Origin: Gonium pectorale
Lineage: Eukaryota > Chlorophyta > Chlorophyceae > Chlamydomonadales > Volvocaceae
Assembly (NCBI GenBank): GCA_001584585.1
Contig: LSYV01000019.1
Span: 1,312,782-1,328,002, forward strand
Reading direction: 5' to 3'
DNA: 15,221 bases
Numbering within the stretch: position 1 is the stretch's first letter; each line of letters opens with the position of its first letter. The notes under the pieces are model-generated. The model was given only the letters and a program-made list of their open reading frames with translations. It did no database searches and had not been told where the DNA came from. Of the stretch, positions 7,701 through 14,752 are shown in pieces. The position numbers were made by a program, and so were the translations under genes.

Positions 7701-9986
7701 ACGGTTCGGGATGACGGGAGAACCCTCCCCTCCCCCCCCGCGGCGCGCTTCGCAGGAGCTGCCGCCCCCCGCTGCGCCGCGTGCGTGCTGGGGCGGCGGC
7801 GGGCGATTGGTGTACAAAAATAACCCACCTTGTTGGGTTCTCCTCCAGCCGCCCTCCCTCTCTCTCTTCACGGCCCCTATCCCGGCCCTCCGCCCGCCTG
7901 CCCCGCCCAGGACCCACCTGGACCCGCTGTCCCTCAGCTGGACGCTGGAGCTGGACATTAGCGGGCGGGTGGTCATCAGCCAGCTGCCAGCCAGGGGCGG
8001 CGGCACCACCCTCGTGTACACCGTGCTGGTGCGTGCGTGCGTGCTGGCCGAGGAGGGTGGTGGAGGGAGGGGCTGCCGTGGAAGGGGGACGCGGGCTGGG
8101 CTGCATGACGTCGAATCGCAATCATGCGGCGGAGGGGGTGGGGTGCGCGCGTTGGGCGTGTGTCGTCGTCGTGTGTGTTCCACGTGCCACATGACAGCGT
8201 GCTACAGCAGGTCTAGCAGCGTGCTACAGCAGGAAAACGATGGGGAACAAAACCCAAACTTGCCTTGCCTCGTGTGTGTGGGCGATGGCGAGGCCGCAAG
8301 AAAGCGTGCCCCTGGCAGTACGTCTTCGCAGAACCATGTACCCACATACCGACATACCGACGGTACGAACGGTGGAATAAAGGCAAGGACTGTTCGGCGG
8401 CCGCACGGCTGCGCGCTGCTGACCACCCTGCCCGTCCCCATCGCCCTAGCCGCTGTTTCTCACCCCGTTACCCCTTCCCTCTCCTGCTGCGGCCGCGCCC
8501 CCCCCCCCCCCAGGAGGCGGACCGCTCCGGCGCGCTGGTGATGCCGCGGGCGGTGGCTGCGGGCCTGGGCGAGGGCCAGCACCTGGGGGACCTCAAGCAG
8601 GGGCGCGCCGTGAACAACAGGTATGTGCGTGTGTTGACCAGAACGACGCATACGACGAGAGTACGAGCGAAAGTGATTGCGTCGTTGTAGGATCCAGCTC
8701 CAGAGGCAGTCGTGCGTGTATGTGTGTATGGGGAGGGTGAGGCGGGGCTGAGAGGGCCCGGGAGTTGGGCCAGGTAAGCCGCAGGTAAGCCGCCCAACCC
8801 CGTTAATGCGCAATCTGCATCCCTGCCCCGACCCCCACCCTCCGTCCTCCCCGCTTCACGAGGCCAACTGCAGTCCACCGCCCCGCTTCACACGCTGCCA
8901 AGGACCGCACGTGGCATCTGCGGAAACCAGCCCGACGCTGCGCTGCCCTTTCCCCCCGTAAACCCCCCCCCCCGCCCCCCACACGAGAGCATCCCGCCCC
9001 ATACGCCCGGGCGGCAGGTGCCGCATAAGCTCCTGGACCCTCCCCTTCGCGACCCGTTTCCCTGCTTACCTACCCCCTCGCCCTTCCCCTTCCCCTCCTC
9101 CCCCCTCGCCCCTCCCCCCCACACATCCAGGTGGGGCCAGACCATTCCCCCGGAGCTGGTCATCTCGCCGCTGCGCCCCGGCCGGCGGGTGGTGGTGCTT
9201 GGCAACACCACCGACCCCTCCCATCTCGCCAGCCAGACACACACCCACGGCGCGGACGTGCTGGTGGCGGGCGGCGTGTGGCCAAAGGTAATTGTATTGC
9301 AAGAAAAGTCGGGTCTGGGCTGTGACTTGCCCCTCTGTTGACCATCAGCGCGCGAGGAAGCAGCAGGCGGCTGGGGCGCTGCTGCGGGTTGCTGCCCGAA
9401 AGGCGGGCAAGCCCTGGCCCGTAACCGCCAACCGTAACCGCCACCAGACAGCCGCCGGCAGGGTATTCAGTGCCCACCGGCCGGCTTGCTCGCACGCGTG
9501 TCGGGGTTCAGCCCAGTGTGTGAGGCGGGGCGTCCCTAGCCGCCACCGGCCAGCACCCGGCGGTCAACCAACGGCTCGCTCGCACCCGTGTCGCCCCGGC
9601 GCTCGCAGGACGAGGAGGCTGCGGCCGCGGAGGCGGGTGGCTGCACCGCCGCCGCCCTGGGTGACGCGGCGCGGCGGCTGGGCGTCCGGTACATGCTGCT
9701 CAGCCGCTTCGACAGCCGCCGCATCGAGCAGCTGGAGGCGGGCGGCAGCGATGACGGGGCCAGCGGCGGCGGTGGTGGCAGTGGCGGCGGCGGCGCTGCC
9801 CAGGAGTACGTGCGGCGCATAGCGGCGGAGGTCGAGGCGGCGGCAACGGCGACAACGGCTGGCGGAAGGGGAAAGGGCGCTAAGGCAGCCCGGCCTGCCA
9901 ACGGCGGGCAGCTGCGCGGGGTGTTGGTGCTGGATGACCTGGAGAGCGTGCTGGTGGAGAAGAACGAGGGCCCGCAGGAGCGCTAG
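1727..9986 (+). CDS. SAP-domain protein fused to a catalytically degenerate short-form tRNase Z (12 exons)
   Basis: Exons as read: 1727-2320, 3002-3813, 4781-4838, 5236-5371, 5739-5825, 6171-6346, 6896-7042, 7449-7558, 7911-8028, 8514-8620, 9131-9287, 9609-9986 (TAG at 9984). All junctions are GT-AG, in phase, and give 959 residues. Residues 1-100 have no acidic residue, suggesting an organelle leader. Residues about 192-225 form a SAP domain (DLAALK|VSELQAALAALGL, then GRKADLVLRL). About 226-465 is an Ala/Ser/Pro linker with SPSPS runs. About 490-959 follows tRNase Z (ELAC1/bacterial type), the metal-dependent nuclease that trims tRNA 3' ends: FIFDAGDDTQRQ (529-540), LGLPGLMCTI (566-575), VHVYGPPG, a VVHE motif, exosite-like AAGLGEGQHLGDLKQG (761-776), VVVLGNT (802-808), then a C-terminal helix and LVLDDLESVLVE. 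The zinc motif HLHGDH is SLAPES (559-564), GDT is GNT, HEAT is AGGV, HST is CTA (846-848) and THFS is SRFD (866-869). A nuclease function is therefore not expected; nucleic-acid binding is inferred. Exon 1 could hide an unrecognised intron, and its start is less certain than the rest. Confidence 0.85.
2389..2505. repeat. Dispersed repeat family A, copy 1
   Basis: About 117 bp are similar, at roughly 80-85% by eye, to 4401-4517 in the next intron. The shared core is agggaaacgggtcgcgtcg and the copies align without gaps at a constant offset of 2012 bases. Neither the ends nor flanking target duplications could be defined. It is probably a remnant of a mobile element. Confidence 0.85.
2555..2694. 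repeat. Dispersed repeat family B, copy 1 (internally duplicated)
   Basis: This stretch contains two related units, 2555-2596 and 2605-2694, both built around gtgttga and acgcatacga. The first unit closely matches 8621-8662. The second continues through cgaaagtgat and ttgttgtagga, which match 8668-8692. The copy lies inside intron 1, directly after repeat family A. Confidence 0.8.
4123..4158. repeat. 18-bp tandem duplication
   Basis: Two identical 18-bp units (cctccctccggtgccggg) lie head to tail in intron 2. It is a simple recent duplication with no coding meaning. Confidence 0.9.
4401..4517. repeat. Dispersed repeat family A, copy 2
   Basis: This is the gap-free partner of 2389-2505. It shares caataaag-like ends, the agggaaacgggtcgcgtcg core, the ggaggaacggcgg block and a gacctgc block. 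It lies in the intron following the one with copy 1, in the same orientation, which suggests either duplication within the gene or two insertions of one element. Confidence 0.85.
4839..5235 (+). other. Intron 3 of the SAP/tRNase Z-like gene
   Basis: Donor GTGCGC, acceptor CATCAG, phase 0. The intron is pyrimidine-rich with scattered C runs. I see no repeat, RNA gene or exon in it. Confidence 0.75.
5372..5738 (+). other. Intron 4 of the SAP/tRNase Z-like gene
   Basis: Donor GTGAGG, acceptor GCCAG, phase 1. Near the 5' end it holds the G-rich hexanucleotide tract at 5399-5450; the rest is C-rich. The 329-residue plus frame at 5366-6355 is a read-through of introns 4 and 5 with exons 5 and 6 and does not represent a protein. 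Confidence 0.8.
5399..5450 (+). repeat. GGGGGC hexanucleotide tract, G-quadruplex candidate
   Basis: About eight GGGGGC or GGGGCG units lie on the plus (transcribed-sense) strand, about 30 bases after the splice donor of intron 4. Four or more runs of at least four G with one-base spacers fit the standard pattern for a very stable RNA or DNA quadruplex. The structure itself is inference. Confidence 0.9.
5826..6170 (+). other. Intron 5 of the SAP/tRNase Z-like gene
   Basis: Donor CCAG|GTGCGG, acceptor GTGCAG, phase 1. The intron falls inside the degenerate zinc motif, splitting the codon for Glu563. I found no sequence in it that could encode an HxHxDH motif in any forward frame. It has no repeats. 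Confidence 0.8.
6347..6895 (+). other. Intron 6 of the SAP/tRNase Z-like gene
   Basis: Donor GTACGG after His-Glu, phase 0. The acceptor reads GCAAAG, the only non-CAG 3' end in this gene. A 15-bp direct repeat (cctcacccacgtgcc) occurs at 6541-6555 and 6587-6601. The remainder is C-rich and non-coding. An alternative donor exists five bases downstream at 6352 (GTAAAT), but it would shift the frame. Confidence 0.7.
7043..7448 (+). other. Intron 7 of the SAP/tRNase Z-like gene
   Basis: Donor GTCCGC, acceptor CCGCAG, phase 0. It includes a TG-rich stretch around 7166-7195 and a C run near 7330. No other feature is seen. Confidence 0.75.
7559..7910 (+). other. Intron 8 of the SAP/tRNase Z-like gene
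   Basis: Donor GTGAGG, acceptor GCCCAG, phase 2 (splits Arg707). The intron has ordinary GC-rich sequence with a pyrimidine tract before the acceptor. No repeats or RNA genes are seen. Confidence 0.75.
8029..8513 (+). other. Intron 9 of the SAP/tRNase Z-like gene
   Basis: Donor GTGCGT; the acceptor follows a C run ending in CAG at 8513; phase 0. A 16-bp direct repeat (agcgtgctacagcagg) occurs at 8196-8211 and 8218-8233. The central part (8220-8400) is less GC-rich than the flanks but carries no recognisable exon. Confidence 0.75.
8621..8706. repeat. Dispersed repeat family B, copy 2
   Basis: The stretch is similar to 2555-2694. It shares gtgcgtgtgttga, acgacgcatacga, gcgaaagtgat and gttgtagga, the last three with the second unit of copy 1. 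The similarity begins at the first intron base after exon 10, so the GT of the element serves as the splice donor. The far end is not sharply defined. Confidence 0.75.
8621..9130 (+). other. Intron 10 of the SAP/tRNase Z-like gene
   Basis: Donor GTATGT, acceptor ATCCAG, phase 2 (splits Arg782). Repeat family B copy 2 occupies the first 86 bases, starting at the donor itself. A short duplication of ggtaagccgc lies near 8773-8792, then the intron becomes C-rich. No exon is seen. Confidence 0.8.
9288..9608 (+). other. Intron 11 of the SAP/tRNase Z-like gene
   Basis: Donor GTAATT, acceptor CTCGCAG, phase 0. A 21-bp imperfect direct repeat (two differences) occurs at 9483-9503 and 9573-9593, and a short gtaaccgcca-type duplication lies near 9420-9443. 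No exon is seen. Confidence 0.75.
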
Positions 9987-10100
9987 GGCGGGGAGGGCAA
10001 GGAGCGGGCGTAGGGGTTACGGACGGAGCAACGTAACGCCCAGTGACCCGTGGGTCATCCCTCCTGGCCTTATGATCCCCCCCGCCCATCCAGTACCGCC

Positions 10101-10225
10101 GTTCGACGAGGGGGGTAGAGGGTTGGAAGACATCGTTCGACGAGGGGGATGAGGCTGCGGGCGGTGGGGATGAGGCCGGGGGGGGGGTGAGGCGGGTGGG
10201 GGGATGAGGCCGGGGGGGGGGTGCG
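10101..10225. repeat. G-rich imperfect minisatellite
   Basis: The unit gttcgacgaggggg occurs at 10101-10114 and 10135-10148. It is followed by several gggatgaggc units (about 10145, 10167 and 10201) separated by runs of up to ten G. It lies about 115 bases after the stop codon, probably in or just beyond the 3' UTR. Confidence 0.8.
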
Positions 10226-11034
10226 TCGGCTGCGCCCGGGCGGCATGTTTTGGGGGCGCGCTGGGGGGCGGGGGGATACTCAGTCCGTGGGCAAGCTGCG
10301 GGGGGTGGGGGAGGAAAAGGTCGGGATCCGACGCGGATCGTGCCTTTTGGGGTTTACTGGTGGAGACACGCCACGGCTTCGGCGCGGTGGCCTGGGTCGG
10401 GTCCCGCATGCACCGTGCTGGGCCATCTCGCCCGTACGTCGTACGCCGCGAGGTATGCAGGGCACAATCCCAAGGACAGTAACCTGGGTCTTTGCGCGAC
10501 CCACATCAACCCGCATCATTTGGGGGGCGGGACGAACCTCACCTGTCTTGCTCTGTACCCGCCCGCCCTTTTGGAAACGTCGCGCTTTCGGGCGTGTATG
10601 GCCGCAGAGGCAGGCTCCCTCTTTCTGTGCAGGTTTCCCTATTTAACCCACATGAACCCACATCAATTGTGCGTCCGGAGCGACCCGCCCCACGGACCAG
10701 CGTTGGCTGGCTTTGAGGAGCCAGCTAGGAACGGGGCGGGCCAGCGCCCAGCCCTCCAACATCCGCCTGGTGCGGAATGGAAGCCATGACAGCGCGAAAC
10801 ACACAGCGTTCGATTGCGGCTTGTGGCCGTCGAGTCCAGACAGCTGAGACGGATTCTGTCCTGCTGGATTGAACACTGTTGAGACCTTGCTAGCAGGCGC
10901 ATAGCGCTCTAGTCAGCCAAGTCCGCTAACTGTGTCTCGCGCTGCCGAATGCGCTCCGCATCAAAGAGAGAGCGCAGCTAGACCCGCCGCTCGAAGGCTC
11001 GCTCTGCAACATCAAGACATCTTCACCTCGCTTC

Positions 11035-11043
11035 TATATAATC
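11035..11043 (+). promoter_or_regulatory. TATA-like box upstream of the ankyrin gene (distal)
   Basis: The sequence tatataatc lies in the AT-rich zone. It would start transcription near 11065, giving a leader of about 260 bases that contains the short ORF at 11162-11266. Position and composition are the only evidence. Confidence 0.35.
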
Positions 11044-11161
11044 AAGTTGGTAGTTTTGAAATTCGCGTTTGGCTACGGCTTGTGCTCTACCACTACCTAA
11101 CAAACTTTCCTGCGTACTCTGAGCTCGACGTTTCAATATCCTTTTCGACATAATTTTTGAA

Positions 11162-11266
11162 ATGCACATGAAGTCAGTTACAAGGCGGGCGGTGGTCGCA
11201 CTCTTCACCGCGGCGTCGGACTCCGGCCGCACTACGGCCATACTTGAACCGCTTGGGTTCCCTTGA
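11162..11266 (+). other. Possible upstream ORF in the ankyrin gene leader (34 codons)
   Basis: The frame begins ATG CAC ATG AAG and ends TGA at 11264-11266, 57 bases before the ankyrin ATG. The predicted peptide is basic at its N-terminus and resembles nothing I recognise. If the distal TATA box is used, it would be an upstream ORF able to reduce translation of the main frame. If the proximal box is used, it is not transcribed. Confidence 0.25.
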
Positions 11267-11291
11267 CCGGCATAAACACCCCTTGGCTTTT

Positions 11292-11299
11292 TATATTTA
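11292..11299 (+). promoter_or_regulatory. TATA-like box upstream of the ankyrin gene (proximal)
   Basis: The sequence tatattta lies only 25-32 bases upstream of the ATG at 11324. A start at the usual distance would leave a 5' UTR of almost zero length, so it competes poorly with the distal box unless translation starts elsewhere. Confidence 0.3.
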
Positions 11300-11323
11300 G
11301 CACTGTGCGCAACACACGCCGCC

Positions 11324-14300
11324 ATGCAGCCGCGGCCGGGCGGGGGGCCGCGCGAGGCGGCGTCGCTCCTCCAGGGCGCCCCCGCCGCACGACCTCTTGG
11401 GCAGGCCCTGGGCGGCTCCGACGGTCCCAAACGCACTCACAGCTGCCTCTCAGTCGGCGCGGCCTCCGTCACTCTGCCGGGGCAGCTCCCCTCGCCTGAC
11501 GGCAAGGCCGCCGCCGGCGCTGCCGTGGCGGAGGCCGCCGCCATCCGCCGCCAGGCCACGGACCAGCAGCTCCGGAAGGCCAACCTCGCGCAGCCGACGG
11601 CAGAGTCGACCACCGCTGACGGCGCCGTGGCGTGCGCCGCCACTGGCCGGCTGCCGAAGACGCCGGCCTGCCTGGAGCCGCCGCCGGGCGTACAAGAAAA
11701 ACCACTGCACCTGGCAGTCTGGCAAAACAAACCCGCTTCGGTGGTCCGTGAAATCCTAACCAACAAGACCTGGCTCCTCCAGAACCTGGTGTGGTTCGAC
11801 GTGAAGCAGCAATCACAATACCCCGGCCATCAAGAGCCACCGGAGGGTGGCGTCGGCGGGCCTGCCGCCGACGCCGACGCCGCCTCTGTCGACGCCGCCG
11901 CCACGGCTGCGCTACGAGGCCTGCTGCGCCTGGACCACCTCCGCTACGCGTGCCACCCGCTGACCCTCGCCGCAGCCAACCGCAACGCGGACGTGCTATG
12001 GGAGCTGCTGGAGGCGATGAAGCAGCAGCGGCAGCAGGCCAAGGCGGCGGCGCACGGCGGCGCCGGCGACAGCGGCGGAAGCGAGTGGGCGGTGACGTGG
12101 AGCGCGCCGCCGCCGGGGCTGCCGCCGGGCTGCCCCTGGGTGACCCCCCTGGCGGCGGCGGCGCTGAGCGGCAGCCAGCAGTGCGTGGAGCTGCTCCTCA
12201 ACGAGGCGGCTGCCAACGGCGAGGCGGCGCATGAGGACATCAGCACGTATATGGGGTTCAGGTGCGGGCGACCGGCGGGTGGGTGGGTGGGGGTAATACG
12301 GAACGGGAAACGGGTCGCGGGTGGGTCGTGGGTGGGGGGTGACGATGGGCGACAGGAAGTGCAGGCGGCGGCGCCCGCCGGTCGTTCAGCTCGGACATTA
12401 GCACGTACGGCGTCTTCAGGTGCGAGCGGCTGGGGCCAGTGGGCGATGGGAAGAACACGGTATGCCGTGTCCGGACATCGAGTCCCGCTCAAACTCCCCT
12501 AATGCTGCTCTGCGCCGAACTTATCTTGTTCGAGCCACTCCGACACACCTCGCACCCGCACCCACACCCACAGCTGCGTCCTTTCTGGTCCACAGGTTTC
12601 ATCCGGTGGTCGTGGCGCAGACCGCTCCTGTCGTCCGGCGCCTCCTCGCGTCGGGCTGCCGCCTCCCAGACGCCAACCCCGCGGGGCTGTGCCTGCAGCA
12701 CACCCAGGAAGCCACCGCACCCACGGCGCCGCCAGCGCCCGCCGGCGGGGCCGGGGGCTGGGACGGAGGCGGGGGCCAGCAGCTTCTGTTACGCGCGCGG
12801 CTCTTCCACGACCGGCTGGGCAGGTCGCTGGAGGAGTCGCTAGGGGGCTTTGACAAACACACGCGGGCGGCGGTGCGGTCGCTGACGGCGCTGCTGGAGG
12901 AGGGGGGCCTGCAACCGGACGCCTTCATGTCCCCCTTCGACGACTGCTCCCTGCTGATGGTGCTGGTGCGGAAATTCGGCCCGGCGGCGGAGGCGCTGCG
13001 CGCCGCTGAGGCGTGCGGCTACGGCTCGCTGAAGCGTGGCCCCGAGGGAGGGCGGCGTGGAGAGTCCGACGACGGCCGCTGCGCCGACGCCGGCGGCGGC
13101 GGCGGCGGCTCGCCGACTTCTGACGATACCTCCTCCACGTCGTCGTCGTCGTCTTCGAAGAAGTCGGGCGGCGCATCGTGTTCGGGTAGCTCCTCATCGG
13201 ACGATGGCGGGGGAGGCGAATGGAGAGCTCATCCTCACCGTGGGATGGGTCCGGATGGCGGCGACGATGACGCCGTCGGCAACGCCGCGGCGTGGGCCGG
13301 CCCTACCGCCGCCACCGCCGCCGCGGCGCCGCTGCCGCTCGCCGCCGCCGCGTCGGAGGCGCAAGAGGAGCTGCGGCAGTTAGTGAAGGAGCTGGTGACC
13401 CGCGGGTCGGTGGTCACTTCTGTGCCCGGCTGGAGCAGCCCGCCCCCGTGGGGCAGCACCACCCACAGAAGTGAGGTCCCCCTGTACCACGCCCTCAAGC
13501 ACGGCCCACAGGTCGGGCGTGGGGGTTGGGGCATGGGTTTGGGGTGTGGGATGTGTGGAGGGTGTGGGTGTTGGGCGTATTACATCCCCGCTGGCCGAGG
13601 GCACTGCCCGCCAGAGCCCTGGACCGCCTCAACTTGCAAGGCGGTATTGCTATGGAATGTGTGTGTGTATGTGTGGCTGCGGCGACGCGCACATTGAGGC
13701 GTCCGGGCTGCCCGCTGGTGCGGCTCCGCGGTGGCGCCACAGCCACACCCGATGGCGTATCCCATCAGCCATCACAGCCCACAGCGGACGGCGCGATCAA
13801 CGCCCCACCGGCCCCCCACCCACCCTCCCCGCAGGAGCTGGTGATACTGCTGCTAAAGAGATCCGACCAGGAGAACTGCTGTTGCCCTCCGGAGGACTTG
13901 CCGCCCTCGCCGCTGCGCGCGTTCGGCGATATGCTGCACGGCTCCCTCAAGGAGGGCTACGTGCCCGCCTGGCTCAACACCAGCAACAGCACGTGAGTGC
14001 GGCCGTACGACCGTTTGGCCGTACATACGGTGCACCAGTTCCGTACTGCCGCACCCGGGCAGCCCTGTGCGACCGAGCTGCCTCCTGGCCTACGGCACTG
14101 CGCGTTTGGCCAGCGCGCGGATTCGTTGCTGTGCTGCAGCGCCTGCAGGTTGCGTTGCGTTACGGCGGCGCGCGACTCGGGAGCAGAACCGAGACGGGCG
14201 ATCCCGAGATGGGGAAGCGCACGCCTTGGCTTGTGTATTGCCCGTCCCCCCCCACGCGCTCAGTCCCCCCCCCAACCCCACGCTCGGTCGCGCTCGGCCT

Positions 14301-14752
14301 GGAGGGAGCGGCGCCTTCCACATTCCCGCCCCCACCCACCCTCACCCCTGCGCCCCCACCACTCCCTCCCAGCGCCTCCCTACCCTAGCCCGCGCGCATC
14401 CCCCGCCTCACCCCTGTCTGACCGTACCGACGGTCCCAAGCCGCCCGTCCCACCGCCTACGAATCTCATTTGTGTTAACCGCACATGCCGGTTCGGCACC
14501 GACTCGTCGCGTGACGTCCGCGGCGCCCACCGCCTGCAGAACGGACCAGAGCCGTGAGGAGCTGATGGCGGCCCTCATCGACTCCTCCTCCTCCACCGCC
14601 GCCGCCGCCGCCCGACCCGAGTCCAGCGACCCCCTCCTGGACGCCCTGGAGTGGCTGCTGGCCTACGTCTGCGAGCCCTGCCTGGCGGGGCAATATCAAC
14701 ATCCCACCAACGCAGCAGCCAAGGCAGAGGGCGAACACTACGGCCGTCTCCG
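11324..14752 (+). CDS. Ankyrin-repeat protein (at least 4 exons, 3' end unresolved)
   Basis: Exons as read: 11324-12261, 12596-13511, 13835-13992, 14540-14752. All are GT-AG, in phase, and give 741 complete residues plus a split codon. Ankyrin repeats are protein-interaction modules; the partner is unknown. Degenerate repeats are visible at about 126-145 (KPLHLAVWQNKPASVVREIL), 211-231 (HPLTLAAANRNADVLWELLE), 273-297 (TPLAAAALSGSQQCVELLL) and 605-627 (VPLYHALKHGPQ|ELVILLLK, split by intron 2). Residue 313 onward (HPVVVAQTAPVVRRLLASG) is a further weak repeat. Between about 470 and 590 there is a Gly/Ser/Asp-rich low-complexity insert including a Ser run encoded by tcg repeats. The start has a good GCCGCCATG context. 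No membrane segment or catalytic domain is seen. The last donor is either 14753 (GTGGGT) or 14790 (GTAAGG). If unspliced, the frame runs to a TAG at 14925. Confidence 0.75.
12292..12320. repeat. Repeat family A, core fragment (copy 3)
   Basis: The sequence ggtaatacggaacgggaaac followed by gggtcgcgg matches the 5' 28 or so bases of the family A copies at 2389 and 4401 with a few differences. The similarity stops where G-rich sequence begins. It is short, so confidence is lower than for the full copies. Confidence 0.55.
12390..12419 (+). other. Candidate duplicated 30-nt exon
   Basis: It is preceded by GTTCAG (acceptor) and followed by GTGCGA (donor). It is 30 nt long and fits phase 2 to phase 2, so inclusion adds ten residues without a frameshift. 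Its encoded SDISTYGVFR mirrors EDISTYMGFR at the end of exon 1, with about 19 of 26 bases shared plus the donor. Flanking introns would be 128 and 176 bases. It may be a real alternative exon or a dead duplication. Confidence 0.45.
13512..13834 (+). other. Intron 2 of the ankyrin gene
   Basis: Donor GTCGGG, acceptor CCGCAG, phase 0, inside an ankyrin repeat. The first 60 bases are TG/GGT-rich; a short gtgtgtgtatgtgtg run lies near 13660. No exon or RNA gene is seen. Confidence 0.7.
13993..14539 (+). other. Intron 3 of the ankyrin gene
   Basis: Donor GTGAGT, acceptor CTGCAG, phase 2 (splits Thr671). The stretch 14240-14400 is strongly C-rich. I see no repeat family member or exon in it. Confidence 0.7.

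Larger units (their letters stand above)
9987..11323. other. Intergenic region between the SAP/tRNase Z-like and ankyrin genes
   Basis: This region contains the 3' UTR of the upstream gene and the promoter/leader of the ankyrin gene. I did not find TGTAA, the usual volvocine polyadenylation signal, after the stop at 9986. A G-rich minisatellite lies at 10101-10225. Bases 10300-10900 have open frames on both strands without domains. From about 10840 the composition becomes more AT-rich, with two TATA-like boxes and a short upstream ORF. Confidence 0.6.
12262..12595 (+). other. Intron 1 of the ankyrin gene, with candidate mini-exon
   Basis: Donor GTGCGG, acceptor CCACAG, phase 2. It contains a core of repeat family A (12292-12320) and a diverged copy of the end of exon 1 at 12390-12419 with its own splice signals. 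The rest is GC-rich and then pyrimidine-rich. Confidence 0.75.

Noticed and set aside
7129..8121. 330-codon minus-strand open frame
   Set aside because: Antisense to exons 8 and 9 of the tRNase Z-like gene; composition only, no domain.
12420..12600. Continuous reading of the ankyrin exon 2 frame upstream through 12420-12595
   Set aside because: The segment is intron-like (C-rich end, CACAG acceptor), and the exon 1 to exon 2 junction at 12261/12596 keeps phase without it.
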